Part shown: positions 56,067 through 64,000 of the stretch, piece after piece
How positions within the stretch are numbered: the stretch's first letter is position 1
Layout: the number at the start of each line of letters is the position of its first letter
Position numbers and translations under genes: made by a program
Assembly (NCBI GenBank): GCA_021772985.1
Contig: JAJFKX010000020.1
Coordinates: 186,001-250,000, forward strand
DNA: 64,000 bases
Direction of reading: 5' to 3'
Origin: Gammaproteobacteria bacterium
Lineage (GTDB): Bacteria > Pseudomonadota > Gammaproteobacteria > Xanthomonadales > Wenzhouxiangellaceae
The notes under the pieces: model-generated
The model's input: only the letters and a program-made list of their open reading frames with translations
Databases searched by the model: none
What the model was told of the DNA's origin: nothing

Positions 56067-57773
56067 TCAGCTGACGGGATCTGCGTCAGGGTCATCCAGA
56101 TTTGGCTGGAAGTTGACCACCGGCTTACCATAAATCATCAAAAATCCCCAAAGCACAAAGATGGCAAGTATCAGGCATAGCCACCATGCTACCCCGAACC
56201 CGCTGGGAATGAGACAGATCAGGATAGCTGCAGAACCGGTTAGTGCAGCGTAAGGTAGCTGTGTACGCACATGCTCTATATGATCGCAGCGGGAGGCCAT
56301 TGAAGATAAGATGGTAGTGTCCGAAATCGGTGAACAATGGTCACCCCATACTGCACCGCCGAGCACTGCCGCTATCGCTGCATACAGTACAGCAGCATTA
56401 TCCGGCGAAACACCTTGAACAGCCAGCATCGCCCATGCCAATGGCACCACCAAAGGCAGTAGAATGCCCATTGCTCCCCAACTGGAGCCTGTTGCGAAGG
56501 CTGTACCTGCGGCAATCAAAAAAACCAAAGTCGGCAATAAACCAACCGGTATCGATTCTCCAATCAAATCAACCAGGTAAGCGGCAGTACCCAATGTTTC
56601 TGTAATGCTGCCTAATGACCAGGCCAGGACCAGGATGATCATGGCAAACAACATGCTGCGAACTCCCTTGAACCAGGCTTGCACGGTTTCTTCCATATCC
56701 AGAATCCGCTGCCCCATGGACAGTAACGCTGCAACCAGCACACCAATTAATGACCCCCACATCAGCGCCTGGTAAGAATCTGCATTACCAATAATTTCTC
56801 GCAGTTTGATAGGGGTCTCAGGGTCTTCCGGCTGGCCACTGACCCACAAGCCATAAAGCACGGTAATAACCAGTGCCAAAATTGGCAGTATGGCATTTCG
56901 GGCACGGCACTTTTCCAGGCTGGCGGAAACTTCCAATTCGGTTTCTTTGCTATCGCTGTGCTTGTTTTCGGGAGCAACCACACCAGTATCGCGGGCGCGT
57001 TTTTCAGCCTGATACATAGGGCCGAAATCACGGCCCATAAAACACACCATTAATACAAAAATCAGTGCCAGTAACGGGTAAAAACTGTACGGGATTGTAT
57101 TTAGGAATACCCAATAGGCTTGCTCATTAAAACCTGGTAATTTATCAATAGCACCCTGAATTAAACCAACTTCATATCCTATCCAGGTAGTAATCAATGC
57201 GATACATGAAACCGGGGCAGCGGTAGAGTCAACAATATAGGCTAATTTTTCACGGGAAATACGCATTTTGTCAGTCAAAGGCCGCATGCTGTTGCCTACT
57301 ACCAGAGTATTGGCGTAGTCATCAAAAAATATGGCCAAACCCATGCACCAGGTTGTCACCATGGCCCGTCTGGCATCACTGGCCCAGCCGATTACCCGAT
57401 TAACAACGCCCAGCATTCCACCATTGGCAGAAATTATCCCAACCATGCCGCCGACCATCATGGAAAACAAAATGATCGCGACATGATCCCGGTCAGCCAT
57501 GGCACTCAGCACGTGTACCTGCAAAGTATCCAATAAACCCTGCCATCCGGCAGTCAGGGTTTTACCTGCTACTATCCAGCTTCCCAGCCAGATACCTATA
57601 AACAATGCGGGAATTACCCGTTTCAAAAGCAATGCCAGAGCAATCGCCAGCAGTGGCGGAAGAATAGACCAGACACCATGATGAGCAGCGGTTTCCACTG
57701 CTTCATTCTGGGCCATTAATGGCATACAAAATAAGCCGCCGATAATCAGTAAGTAAATAAAACGAATGCTCAT
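56067..57773 (-). CDS. nhaC: NhaC-type Na+/H+ antiporter
   Basis: About 568 residues from the ATG at 57773; a GTG four codons upstream (57785) overlaps the previous stop and is possible. About a dozen membrane helices follow an N-terminal signal-like helix. Family marks include Ile-Ile-Ser-Ala-Asn-Gly-Gly-Met near 115, Phe-Asp-Asp-Tyr-Ala-Asn-Thr near 155 and Trp-Gly-Asp-His-Cys-Ser-Pro-Ile-Ser-Asp near 480. It is an inner-membrane sodium/proton exchanger, fitting a saline habitat. It is coupled to the DUF349 gene. Confidence 0.85.
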   Translation of the reverse strand: MSIRFIYLLIIGGLFCMPLMAQNEAVETAAHHGVWSILPPLLAIALALLLKRVIPALFIGIWLGSWIVAGKTLTAGWQGLLDTLQVHVLSAMADRDHVAIILFSMMVGGMVGIISANGGMLGVVNRVIGWASDARRAMVTTWCMGLAIFFDDYANTLVVGNSMRPLTDKMRISREKLAYIVDSTAAPVSCIALITTWIGYEVGLIQGAIDKLPGFNEQAYWVFLNTIPYSFYPLLALIFVLMVCFMGRDFGPMYQAEKRARDTGVVAPENKHSDSKETELEVSASLEKCRARNAILPILALVITVLYGLWVSGQPEDPETPIKLREIIGNADSYQALMWGSLIGVLVAALLSMGQRILDMEETVQAWFKGVRSMLFAMIILVLAWSLGSITETLGTAAYLVDLIGESIPVGLLPTLVFLIAAGTAFATGSSWGAMGILLPLVVPLAWAMLAVQGVSPDNAAVLYAAIAAVLGGAVWGDHCSPISDTTILSSMASRCDHIEHVRTQLPYAALTGSAAILICLIPSGFGVAWWLCLILAIFVLWGFLMIYGKPVVNFQPNLDDPDADPVS

Positions 57774-57777
57774 AAAT

Positions 57778-60417
57778 TTATGCACCTGACAGTTTCTGCG
57801 CTGCTGTCAGCGCCTTATGAAAACGAGAGTTTAGCTGTTGATGGTTATTCGGAGATAATGGGAAATTGGCGTACCAGCGTCGCTCCAGACCTGCCAGCTC
57901 TACCGATAATTCCTGTTGCTCCTCACGCTGTGACATTCGGTCTGCCAAACGGGCCACCTGATATTGCATTCTTGCATCGCGATCTTCGGCAGGAGAGGGC
58001 AGTCCGGAAAGGAATTCAGCAGTGATGCACATTGTGCGTGCTTCAGTGTCATGTTTTTCCAACCTCGATGCCAGTTCATCATTGGAAAGATCAATTAACG
58101 CTGATAATTGTTGCTCGGCGTCAGTATCGATTGCTGTCTTGCCGGATTTGAGCATTATTGTTAAGTTCTGCTGAAGCTTGTTGGCTTGCTCAGCGATGGA
58201 TTGTTGTTGCAAGCTGTGCTGCTTCGCATGCCATTCTTTCAGGCGTTTGTTAAACCGTTCAATGGCACTCTGGAAGCGTTGCTTTAAGCGCTTATCGAAT
58301 ACTTCCTGTTCCGGCCAGCGTTCCCTGACGCCATCAACTTTGCCTGCGTTGGCCTGTAGCTGCTGGTCCTCAGCCGCTGCCAGATTTTCCAGTTCTTCGC
58401 ACAATCCGGTTTGATATGCATGTTGTTCATTTCGTTCTGCTTGTTGTTCGACGCGTTGTTGCTGCTGGTTTTCGAACAATGGATCCATCGGGGCGCGAAA
58501 GGCTTCCCACAACGCCTGGTCAATTTTTCTTGAAGTGGGGCCAACCCGTTGCCATTGCTGCTGCAGTTGCTTGGCCATTTGAATCGCTTCCTGACGGTCA
58601 GCCAGGTGTTGTAATTGCTCGGCTTGCCGGATTAGCTTGCGTTTGCCGGCTTCAGCTTCGCTAAAGCTTTCAGTTAGCCGCACACTGATACTATCCATTA
58701 ACTTGCGGATGACATCGGCGGTTTGTTTTCGTTGTTTATGTGGTAAGCCGGAAAGTTCCCGGAATAATTTGCCTAAAATGCGTTTATGTTTAATCAGTTC
58801 CTGAGCCCCCGGGCTTGCCTGGCTCAGCATTTGGTTGGTATTGTCCAGCAGCGTTTCGATTACTGCATAGCGTTCTTGTTGTACCTTGCGGCGATTATCC
58901 ATAAATGGGCGAGCCTGGCCCATAGCCCTTCCACAGACACCTTTAAACTGGCGAGCCAGTGAATGATCCTTGGCCAACGGCCGCATGCCGTGTTTTACTT
59001 CCTGCTGTTCCAGGTGTTGCCAAGTATTCCGTGCGTCACGCACCAGGGTTAACAATGCATCTGGGTTCAGTTCATCTTCAATGGCCTTTTCCAGAGTTTT
59101 GATCAAGCGTATTCGTTGTTCGTTGTCAGACCAACGCTGCCAGCGCCGTAACTCGCCTAATTGCTGGTCAATGGCATGCAGGCGTTCAACAACTTTGCGG
59201 TGAGGCCTGTCAGGTAAATCTTCACGCAGTGCTTTGAGTTTGTTGGTGGCTGCTTCAAGTTGTCCATCCTCAGCAGCGGTGTTGACATTGTCAATTCGCT
59301 GCTCGATAGCGGCACGCCTGGCCGTCCGTTGTTGTTCTGTGTCAGCTTGTTGTTGTTCGTATTTGATTAAGCGGTTGCGCAAGTTTTCCTGTAAACGTTG
59401 ATCAGCAGCACTGGCTGCGTTTAGTCTGCTCCAGGAGGTGCGCCAGCTTTGTCGCCAGTTTTCCACCGTTGCCGGCTTGGGATTGCTTAACAGCATCTCT
59501 CCCAAAGCTGTGGCCAGGTGTTGCAGTGAATGATCGGCTTCTGCTTCAACCTGGATCTGTTGCCGGTCAGTTTCGTGTTCTGGCTGTTTCGGCTGCTCAC
59601 TGGCATAAACACCGCTGGCAGTTCGCTTTAATATTGCATAGGTATTGCTGTAGCGTTGCTGCAACTGCTCATTAATCCCTGACAAGGTGTTCCAAAGTTG
59701 CTGAACTTCGAGGAGTTGTTCATTCAGGTTATTCTCACCTGGTTGGTTCTGGTTATGGCCTTTTAGCAATGTTTCCAGTTGCTGACACAGTTGTAAAGCT
59801 TGTTCATCACCAAAACTATGCCCGGGTTTTGCCGGTTGTAAGCTTTCCAGTTTTTGTTGTACCAACCTGTACAGTTTTTTATCAGTCTTACGTAAGGTTT
59901 TGGCAATGCGTTCCAAGGTTGAAATTTTTTGGATTTGATCTAAAGCCTGGGATTGCAATTCAGGTTCGCTTTGCTGCAATAACCAATCTCCTAGGAAACC
60001 TGCCCGTTTTACCTGTTTGATAGCCTGCAGGCGTAAATCACGATGCCCAGCGTGTTGGGCTATTGATTCGATTTTTGTTGCCGATAATGTCCCGTCATGC
60101 AGTAACTCAACAGCTATCGGGGATACCTGCTGCATGCTTTTATCGGTTTTTATATGGCAAAGCATTTGAATTAACCGTTCTGTAGCAAGTTGCTTATTAC
60201 TGGAATCATCATCCAGTAACCGACATTGGTTTAGTGTCTGGATATCGGTTATTCGCTGCAGCGCAGCGCGCCTGACGTTTGCATTGATATCTTGTCGTGC
60301 AATGTTGGTCAATTCGGCGATTAATTCCTGATCGTGCAGGTGTGCAACCGCATCTGCACGGGTGGTGGCATCACGGCTTTGCCATACAGGTCCGAATAAG
60401 GTCGTACGTATTCCCAC
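57778..60417 (-). CDS. DUF349-domain coiled-coil protein
   Basis: 879 residues from a GTG start that gives the family-like opening Leu-Phe-Gly-Pro-Val-Trp-Gln-Ser-Arg-Asp. It is dominated by charged, Gln-rich helices with repeating Trp pairs typical of DUF349 units, for example Trp-Gln-Arg-Val-Gly near 625. The first 150 residues resemble HEAT-like helices. The function is unknown; related proteins are cytoplasmic. A hairpin-plus-T-run terminator lies 21 bases before the start, so this gene begins a new transcript: DUF349-nhaC-mfd-csiV. Confidence 0.85.
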   Translation of the reverse strand: MGIRTTLFGPVWQSRDATTRADAVAHLHDQELIAELTNIARQDINANVRRAALQRITDIQTLNQCRLLDDDSSNKQLATERLIQMLCHIKTDKSMQQVSPIAVELLHDGTLSATKIESIAQHAGHRDLRLQAIKQVKRAGFLGDWLLQQSEPELQSQALDQIQKISTLERIAKTLRKTDKKLYRLVQQKLESLQPAKPGHSFGDEQALQLCQQLETLLKGHNQNQPGENNLNEQLLEVQQLWNTLSGINEQLQQRYSNTYAILKRTASGVYASEQPKQPEHETDRQQIQVEAEADHSLQHLATALGEMLLSNPKPATVENWRQSWRTSWSRLNAASAADQRLQENLRNRLIKYEQQQADTEQQRTARRAAIEQRIDNVNTAAEDGQLEAATNKLKALREDLPDRPHRKVVERLHAIDQQLGELRRWQRWSDNEQRIRLIKTLEKAIEDELNPDALLTLVRDARNTWQHLEQQEVKHGMRPLAKDHSLARQFKGVCGRAMGQARPFMDNRRKVQQERYAVIETLLDNTNQMLSQASPGAQELIKHKRILGKLFRELSGLPHKQRKQTADVIRKLMDSISVRLTESFSEAEAGKRKLIRQAEQLQHLADRQEAIQMAKQLQQQWQRVGPTSRKIDQALWEAFRAPMDPLFENQQQQRVEQQAERNEQHAYQTGLCEELENLAAAEDQQLQANAGKVDGVRERWPEQEVFDKRLKQRFQSAIERFNKRLKEWHAKQHSLQQQSIAEQANKLQQNLTIMLKSGKTAIDTDAEQQLSALIDLSNDELASRLEKHDTEARTMCITAEFLSGLPSPAEDRDARMQYQVARLADRMSQREEQQELSVELAGLERRWYANFPLSPNNHQQLNSRFHKALTAAQKLSGA

Positions 60418-60437
60418 GTTATAGTAAACAGAATGTT

Positions 60438-60462
60438 AAAAAAGTGATTGTCGACAATTCAC
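60438..60462 (-). terminator. Rho-independent terminator of the MBL-hydrolase gene
   Basis: On the minus strand GTGAATTG-TCGA-CAATCAC folds to a 7-bp stem with a one-base bulge, then six Ts. It lies 25 bases after the MBL-hydrolase stop. Confidence 0.6.
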
Positions 60463-60486
60463 GACAGAATTGCCAGTAACTGACTA

Positions 60487-61404
60487 TCAATGTTTAACAT
60501 TCAGCGGGTAACAGGCTAGATCAGTAGCAATATTTACCGGCCCTTTATAGGCCTGCCGGATAAGCTGTAAATGTCGCTCAAGTTGACGCTCGGCACGTCG
60601 CATAACATGACTTAGCACCAATTGTTTCGGTTGAATACTGGCAGCCAGTAGACCTATTTCACTGGGCCGGGCATGTAATCGTGCCAGACGATCTGAAGCA
60701 GTTTCAGGAATAGCCAAATGCAACACCAAAAGATCACTGCCTTTAGCAAGTTCGATGAAACGTGGGTTGTCTGCACTCATGTCACCAGGGATAGCAATGC
60801 GTCGATTACCGATAACGGCCACATATCCAATTGCCGGTACAATTGAATGTTCAACGCCTACCGCCGATATCTCTAAGTCCATGGATTTGAACCAGCTCTT
60901 CGCATATTCTCTGCGAGGAATTTCGGTAACATTGATGGCAAATTTGCCATTGCTGCCATCGCTAACCCAGGCCAGGTAACGATGACTGGCATCCTCTGAT
61001 AAGAAGGTGTTTTTAAAGTATTGGTTAATAGAAGGAAACAATCGGGAGCCATCCGGCCCGAGCAAGGCCAGCGGCCGCTGGCGCTGGCTGAAGAAGCCGG
61101 ATTTGATCAGCGCGGGGAAATCACCAATGTGATCTACATGGGTATGTGTAATCGCAACCGCATCCAGAGTTTCGATGCGGGCGCCACTTTCAGCCAGCCG
61201 CAAAATACTGCCGCCACCAATATCCACCAGCACACGTGCTCGTCCATTTTGCCAAATCAGATAGCTGGTGCTGGCGCGAGTATCATCTGCAATCGGACCG
61301 CCTGAACCGAGTACCTGCAGGGCAATGCCGTCACTGTTGCACTGCATTGCATCACTGTTACCAGTAAATGCTAATAACAGCAGGTAGCCTAAATTTCTAA
61401 GCAT
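60487..61404 (-). CDS. Secreted metallo-beta-lactamase-fold hydrolase
   Basis: 305 residues with a signal peptide (about 1-19). The metal motif His87-Thr-His89-Val-Asp91-His92 is complete. A strand with Leu-Gly-Ser-Gly-Gly-Pro precedes it, and a Pro-Gly-Asp-Met-Ser (about 213) and a late His in Leu-Ser-His-Val-Met-Arg supply the remaining ligands. It resembles the tRNase Z/phosphodiesterase-like branch rather than true beta-lactamases. The periplasmic substrate is unknown. It follows the small membrane-protein gene by about 25 bases. Confidence 0.85.
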   Translation of the reverse strand: MLRNLGYLLLLAFTGNSDAMQCNSDGIALQVLGSGGPIADDTRASTSYLIWQNGRARVLVDIGGGSILRLAESGARIETLDAVAITHTHVDHIGDFPALIKSGFFSQRQRPLALLGPDGSRLFPSINQYFKNTFLSEDASHRYLAWVSDGSNGKFAINVTEIPRREYAKSWFKSMDLEISAVGVEHSIVPAIGYVAVIGNRRIAIPGDMSADNPRFIELAKGSDLLVLHLAIPETASDRLARLHARPSEIGLLAASIQPKQLVLSHVMRRAERQLERHLQLIRQAYKGPVNIATDLACYPLNVKH

Positions 61405-61429
61405 CAGGTTGCTGTATCAACAGTAATTA

Positions 61430-61588
61430 TTACTGCCTGGGATCCTTGCCTCTGAATAAGCGTAGCCAAAAAATACATTCGGCCAGCATACCCAGGATCA
61501 GTAAGCCAGTTGCAGCCAGTGTTGCGCCGGCTACATACAGTGCTATTGCTATAGCCAGGCAGAGCAGTGTGATGAGGTGTCTTTGCAT
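61430..61588 (-). CDS. Small two-helix membrane protein
   Basis: 52 residues from the ATG at 61588; a TTG at 61636 would add 16 residues and overlap the MAPEG gene. Two hydrophobic helices (about 4-21 and 23-40) are followed by a basic tail, Arg-Leu-Phe-Arg-Gly-Lys. No family is known. Its place between MAPEG and MBL genes on one strand supports it as real. Confidence 0.55.
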   Translation of the reverse strand: MQRHLITLLCLAIAIALYVAGATLAATGLLILGMLAECIFWLRLFRGKDPRQ

Positions 61589-61613
61589 CAATGAATCCGG
61601 ATATTGGTATAGT

Positions 61614-62003
61614 TCAGGCTTGGATAAAGATAACAATTGCCCATACTGATGCCACCAATGTCAGCACAGCGGTGCCGGCCGCGCCAATCAATCTTCCGGC
61701 TCCCGACATGGTGTCGGCTTTTAAGCCCATTGCATGCGCTATCCGGCAAACGACCAGACTGGCACCCATGATGTGCATAGTCATAGCAGTTACACCACCC
61801 ATTTCCAGCAAGCCGAGCAAGATCAGTGCTAATGGCACATACTCAACAAAATTGGCATGCCGGCGCATCGCCAACAGCATTTCCTGGTTTTCTCCATGAC
61901 CGATGGAAATACCGGTTTTGCCGCGCAGGCTGCCAGCCTGGTATGAGAGTCCTAATGATATCAACCCCAAAATTCCCGCGTATAGCGTGGTAATGACAGG
62001 CAT
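61614..62003 (-). CDS. MAPEG-family membrane protein
   Basis: 129 residues with four membrane helices. The segment Arg-Arg-His-Ala-Asn-Phe-Val-Glu-Tyr-Val-Pro-Leu (about 47-58) matches the Arg-x-x-x-Asn-x-x-Glu of the MAPEG glutathione-dependent enzymes, which include E. coli YecN. It may act in glutathione or peroxide chemistry at the inner membrane. AGGAGA lies before the ATG. It is first in a three-gene unit. Confidence 0.85.
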   Translation of the reverse strand: MPVITTLYAGILGLISLGLSYQAGSLRGKTGISIGHGENQEMLLAMRRHANFVEYVPLALILLGLLEMGGVTAMTMHIMGASLVVCRIAHAMGLKADTMSGAGRLIGAAGTAVLTLVASVWAIVIFIQA

Positions 62004-62083
62004 ATTAATTTTCTCCTGTTGTTTGTTTAGCTATCTTAACTTATTGGTGAACAACCTATTTATAGTAGATTTTCCATCAGTAT

Positions 62084-62671
62084 TCATGTTGTTGCTTGGG
62101 TGGTTACTGTTGCCGGATTCAGCATTGACTTGCGCCAGCTAAGTAAACCCATAATGGAGAGTACCAAAAATGCGGTATACAGACCTGAAGTCAGGTGTAA
62201 ATCCTTGTACCAGTAAATACCGATGGCCACCACATCAACAATAATCCAGAAAAACCAGGATTCAAGTTTCTTCCTGGCCATCAGCCATTGTGCAATGACA
62301 CTGGCAACGGTAGTGAATGCATCGCCATAGGGCACAGCAGCATCAGTCAGTGCAGACATCGAGTATCCCCATGTTATGGTGCCGATAATGGTGATCGTCG
62401 GCCAGGTGTATTTCCAGTGCTGTTGTAACCGTGTTACCGGTAACTGGTTGCGATCTTTCCCACCATGCAGCCAGTAATACCAGCCATAAATATTCATGCC
62501 GACATAAAATATGTGCAAAATCAGATCGGAATACAACTTGACCTGATAGAAGATGAAAATATACAGCGTCACCTGTATCAGCCCGGCAGGCCAGCACCAG
62601 ATATTTTGCTTGACCACCAGCCAGACACATAGCAGACCAAAGACAACTGCGATTGCTTCAATGATGGTCAC
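62084..62671 (-). CDS. pnuC: Nicotinamide riboside transporter
   Basis: 195 residues from a GTG start, about seven membrane helices, and the PnuC marks Asn-Ile-Trp-Cys-Trp-Pro near 22-27, Tyr-x-x-Met-Asn-Ile-Tyr-Gly-Trp-Tyr-Tyr-Trp near 56-67, and Glu-Ser-Trp-Phe-Trp-Ile-x-x-Asp-Val near 137-146. PnuC brings in nicotinamide riboside for NAD synthesis. It follows the esterase gene by 25 bases. No riboswitch motif is seen upstream. Confidence 0.9.
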   Translation of the reverse strand: MTIIEAIAVVFGLLCVWLVVKQNIWCWPAGLIQVTLYIFIFYQVKLYSDLILHIFYVGMNIYGWYYWLHGGKDRNQLPVTRLQQHWKYTWPTITIIGTITWGYSMSALTDAAVPYGDAFTTVASVIAQWLMARKKLESWFFWIIVDVVAIGIYWYKDLHLTSGLYTAFLVLSIMGLLSWRKSMLNPATVTTQATT

Positions 62672-62696
62672 ACTGCAGCCCTAATCAGGGTCACCA

Positions 62697-63539
62697 CTAT
62701 TGAGCAGCGTGGTGCGCTGGGAAAAGCCATTGTAAACCTTGACGGAAGGCAACCGGCGCTGCCGAAAAATGATTGTGCCCAGGCGGTTCCTGAATTTGTA
62801 GTGCCCATGGGTTCTGGCGGCTGCGAAAGGCTTCGATCCAATTTCTGGCAGGTTCTTTGAAGCGAGGATCATCCAGCTCAGCTGAGCTGACAAAAACCCG
62901 TCGCTGTGGCGCCGGCGGCGTTACTGGTGGTGTGTTCAGATAAAATGCCAAATTACGATGCAGCGCTGGATTACTGGCGATATACCCCCAAAACAACTGC
63001 GGGCAGGTAAGCAAAGTGTTTAAAACAAATTGCCCCCCCAGTGATTGACCGAACAGAATACGACGTTGAGGATCAGCTGCATAGTGTTGCTGAATCAGCG
63101 GAAAAAGGTGTTGTTTGAATACTGTTTGAAACTTTTCCGCTCCGCCATAATGCTCAGCCTGGTCAGAAGGCGCAGTAAAGTCATGACTTCGCATATTACC
63201 CTGCTGCCAGTCATCGCTGCCGTATGCAATGCCGACAACAATCATTTCCGGTATTTCATCGGCTAGTCTAAGGTAACGATAATATGCGCCTAACAATGGA
63301 AAGGTAATTCCACCGTCCAGCAGATAAATCACCGGGTAATTGCCGCTGGCACTATAATTTTCCGGCAGGCGTACAAATAAATAATAGATTTGATTTGTAT
63401 CTTCAACAGTCACTGTGTGGGACTCTACGTTGCCAAGTCCCTGCAACTTTGAAAAGGCGTTATCAGTCGCAAATGCTGGCTGATACATCAGCAACAGTAA
63501 TAATATTGAAACGAAGTGTGTAGCGCGGATCTTATTCAT
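62697..63539 (-). CDS. Secreted esterase (alpha/beta hydrolase-fold)
   Basis: 280 residues with a signal peptide (about 1-25). The nucleophile elbow is Gly-Gln-Ser166-Leu-Gly-Gly, with a Tyr-Pro-Val-Ile-Tyr-Leu-Leu-Asp-Gly strand before it and a His in Pro-Gly-His-Asn-His-Phe. This is the esterase-D/IroE-like group, which includes siderophore esterases. No siderophore genes are nearby. It sits between an amidohydrolase and pnuC. Confidence 0.82.
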   Translation of the reverse strand: MNKIRATHFVSILLLLLMYQPAFATDNAFSKLQGLGNVESHTVTVEDTNQIYYLFVRLPENYSASGNYPVIYLLDGGITFPLLGAYYRYLRLADEIPEMIVVGIAYGSDDWQQGNMRSHDFTAPSDQAEHYGGAEKFQTVFKQHLFPLIQQHYAADPQRRILFGQSLGGQFVLNTLLTCPQLFWGYIASNPALHRNLAFYLNTPPVTPPAPQRRVFVSSAELDDPRFKEPARNWIEAFRSRQNPWALQIQEPPGHNHFSAAPVAFRQGLQWLFPAHHAAQ

Positions 63540-63542
63540 AAG

Positions 63543-64000
63543 CTAAGGTTGTTTGATGATTTGTCCGTTTTGGATTATCAGTTCGACATTGCGCAGATCG
63601 GAAATATCCGCCACCGGGTTGCCGCTGACTGCGATCAGGTCTGCTTTGTAACCGGCGGCGATGTGGCCGATCTCAGTTTGCAGGTGTAATAACCTAGCGT
63701 TGACTGAAGTGGCAGCCTGTAATGCCTGTAATGGAGTAAGCCCATATTGAACCAGTAGTTCCAGTTCCCAGGCATTATCTCCATGATCAAATACGCCGAC
63801 ATCAGAGCCGTTGCATATGATTACGCCGGCATCTATGGCATGACGCATTTGTGTTTGTTTGATCTGAATTCGTGGCGGGGTAGTTTGTGGGTTGCCATCC
63901 CAGCCCTGATAGCGTGAAACCGCTTCTACCGCACCCAGTGTAGGGCAAAGTACAACGCCTGCCTGAGCCATCAACTGGTAGGTGGTCAGAGTACCGCCAT
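63543..64000 (-). CDS. Amidohydrolase-family protein (5' part outside window)
   Basis: About 152 residues of the C-terminal end, open through the window edge. The segment Gly-Ser-Asp-Val-Gly-Val-Phe-Asp-His-Gly matches the metal-binding Asp region of imidazolonepropionase-like amidohydrolases. Pro-Leu-Gln-Ala-Leu-Gln-Ala-Ala-Thr and Gly-Tyr-Lys-Ala-Asp-Leu-Ile-Ala-Val close the barrel and composite domain. An apparent internal start is not the true one. It leads the esterase-pnuC group. Confidence 0.82.
   Translation of the reverse strand, partial: GGTLTTYQLMAQAGVVLCPTLGAVEAVSRYQGWDGNPQTTPPRIQIKQTQMRHAIDAGVIICNGSDVGVFDHGDNAWELELLVQYGLTPLQALQAATSVNARLLHLQTEIGHIAAGYKADLIAVSGNPVADISDLRNVELIIQNGQIIKQP

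Noticed and set aside
1-64000. CRISPR array, tRNA/rRNA, prophage or insertion sequence
   Set aside because: I saw no regularly spaced repeats, no transposase or phage genes, and no cloverleaf or rRNA signature anywhere in the window.

Overview
The window looks like chromosomal DNA of a free-living, probably marine, gammaproteobacterium. The evidence is the divergent ppsA/ppsR pair, the mfd-csiV pair, a DUF349 protein, PnuC, NhaC and MAPEG housekeeping genes, a TIGR02466-type protein, a WS/DGAT acyltransferase, LodA/LodB-type quinoprotein genes, and many secreted hydrolases and lipoproteins. One large secreted protein ends in the DGFE motif often seen in marine gammaproteobacterial exported proteins. 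I do not assign a genus. I see no rRNA, tRNA, CRISPR array, insertion sequence or prophage.

Layout. 1-719 has no gene I can support. 0.7-9.9 kb carries a GST, two tandem secreted paralogues, an AraC regulator, an NTF2-like protein, a zinc-ribbon protein, a two-domain secreted protein, an Ig-like lipoprotein, and a Tat-exported aldo/keto reductase coupled to a seven-helix membrane protein. 10.0-19.6 kb is a long minus-strand block, read from high to low coordinates: CxxCH lipoprotein, LodA-like CTQ quinoprotein, LodB-like flavoprotein, serine hydrolase, AraC regulator, alpha/beta hydrolase. 20-35.9 kb is a set of mostly single genes: M1-type peptidase, PQQ-like propeller lipoprotein, ABC exporter, lipase-like hydrolase, cyclophilin, CocE/NonD hydrolase, TolB/TPR membrane protein, penicillin-acylase lipoprotein, LysE exporter and a small membrane protein. 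36.2-47 kb holds the WS/DGAT enzyme, the DGFE protein, ppsA/ppsR and an M16 peptidase. 47.1-50.7 kb is a plus-strand trio: TIGR02466 protein, cupredoxin lipoprotein, membrane receptor Ser/Thr kinase. 50.9-64 kb is all minus strand: a small secreted protein with a near-consensus promoter and operator-like palindrome, then DUF349-nhaC-mfd-csiV, MAPEG-small membrane protein-MBL hydrolase, and amidohydrolase-esterase-pnuC.

The most notable system is the quinoprotein block at 13.4-19.6 kb. The LodA-like protein keeps the Asp-x3-Cys and downstream Trp expected to form cysteine tryptophylquinone, and the partner flavoprotein that makes the cofactor follows it. It also carries an internal block of about 295 residues of propeller-like repeats and a C-terminal ricin-like domain. 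A CxxCH lipoprotein precedes it in the same apparent operon. This points to a surface-associated or exported amine/amino-acid oxidase with added binding domains. The role of the CxxCH lipoprotein, as electron acceptor or otherwise, is open. Second in interest is the cupredoxin lipoprotein next to a HAMP-linked receptor kinase.

All calls come from reading the sequence and recognising families. No alignment or structure prediction was run, so domain limits are approximate.
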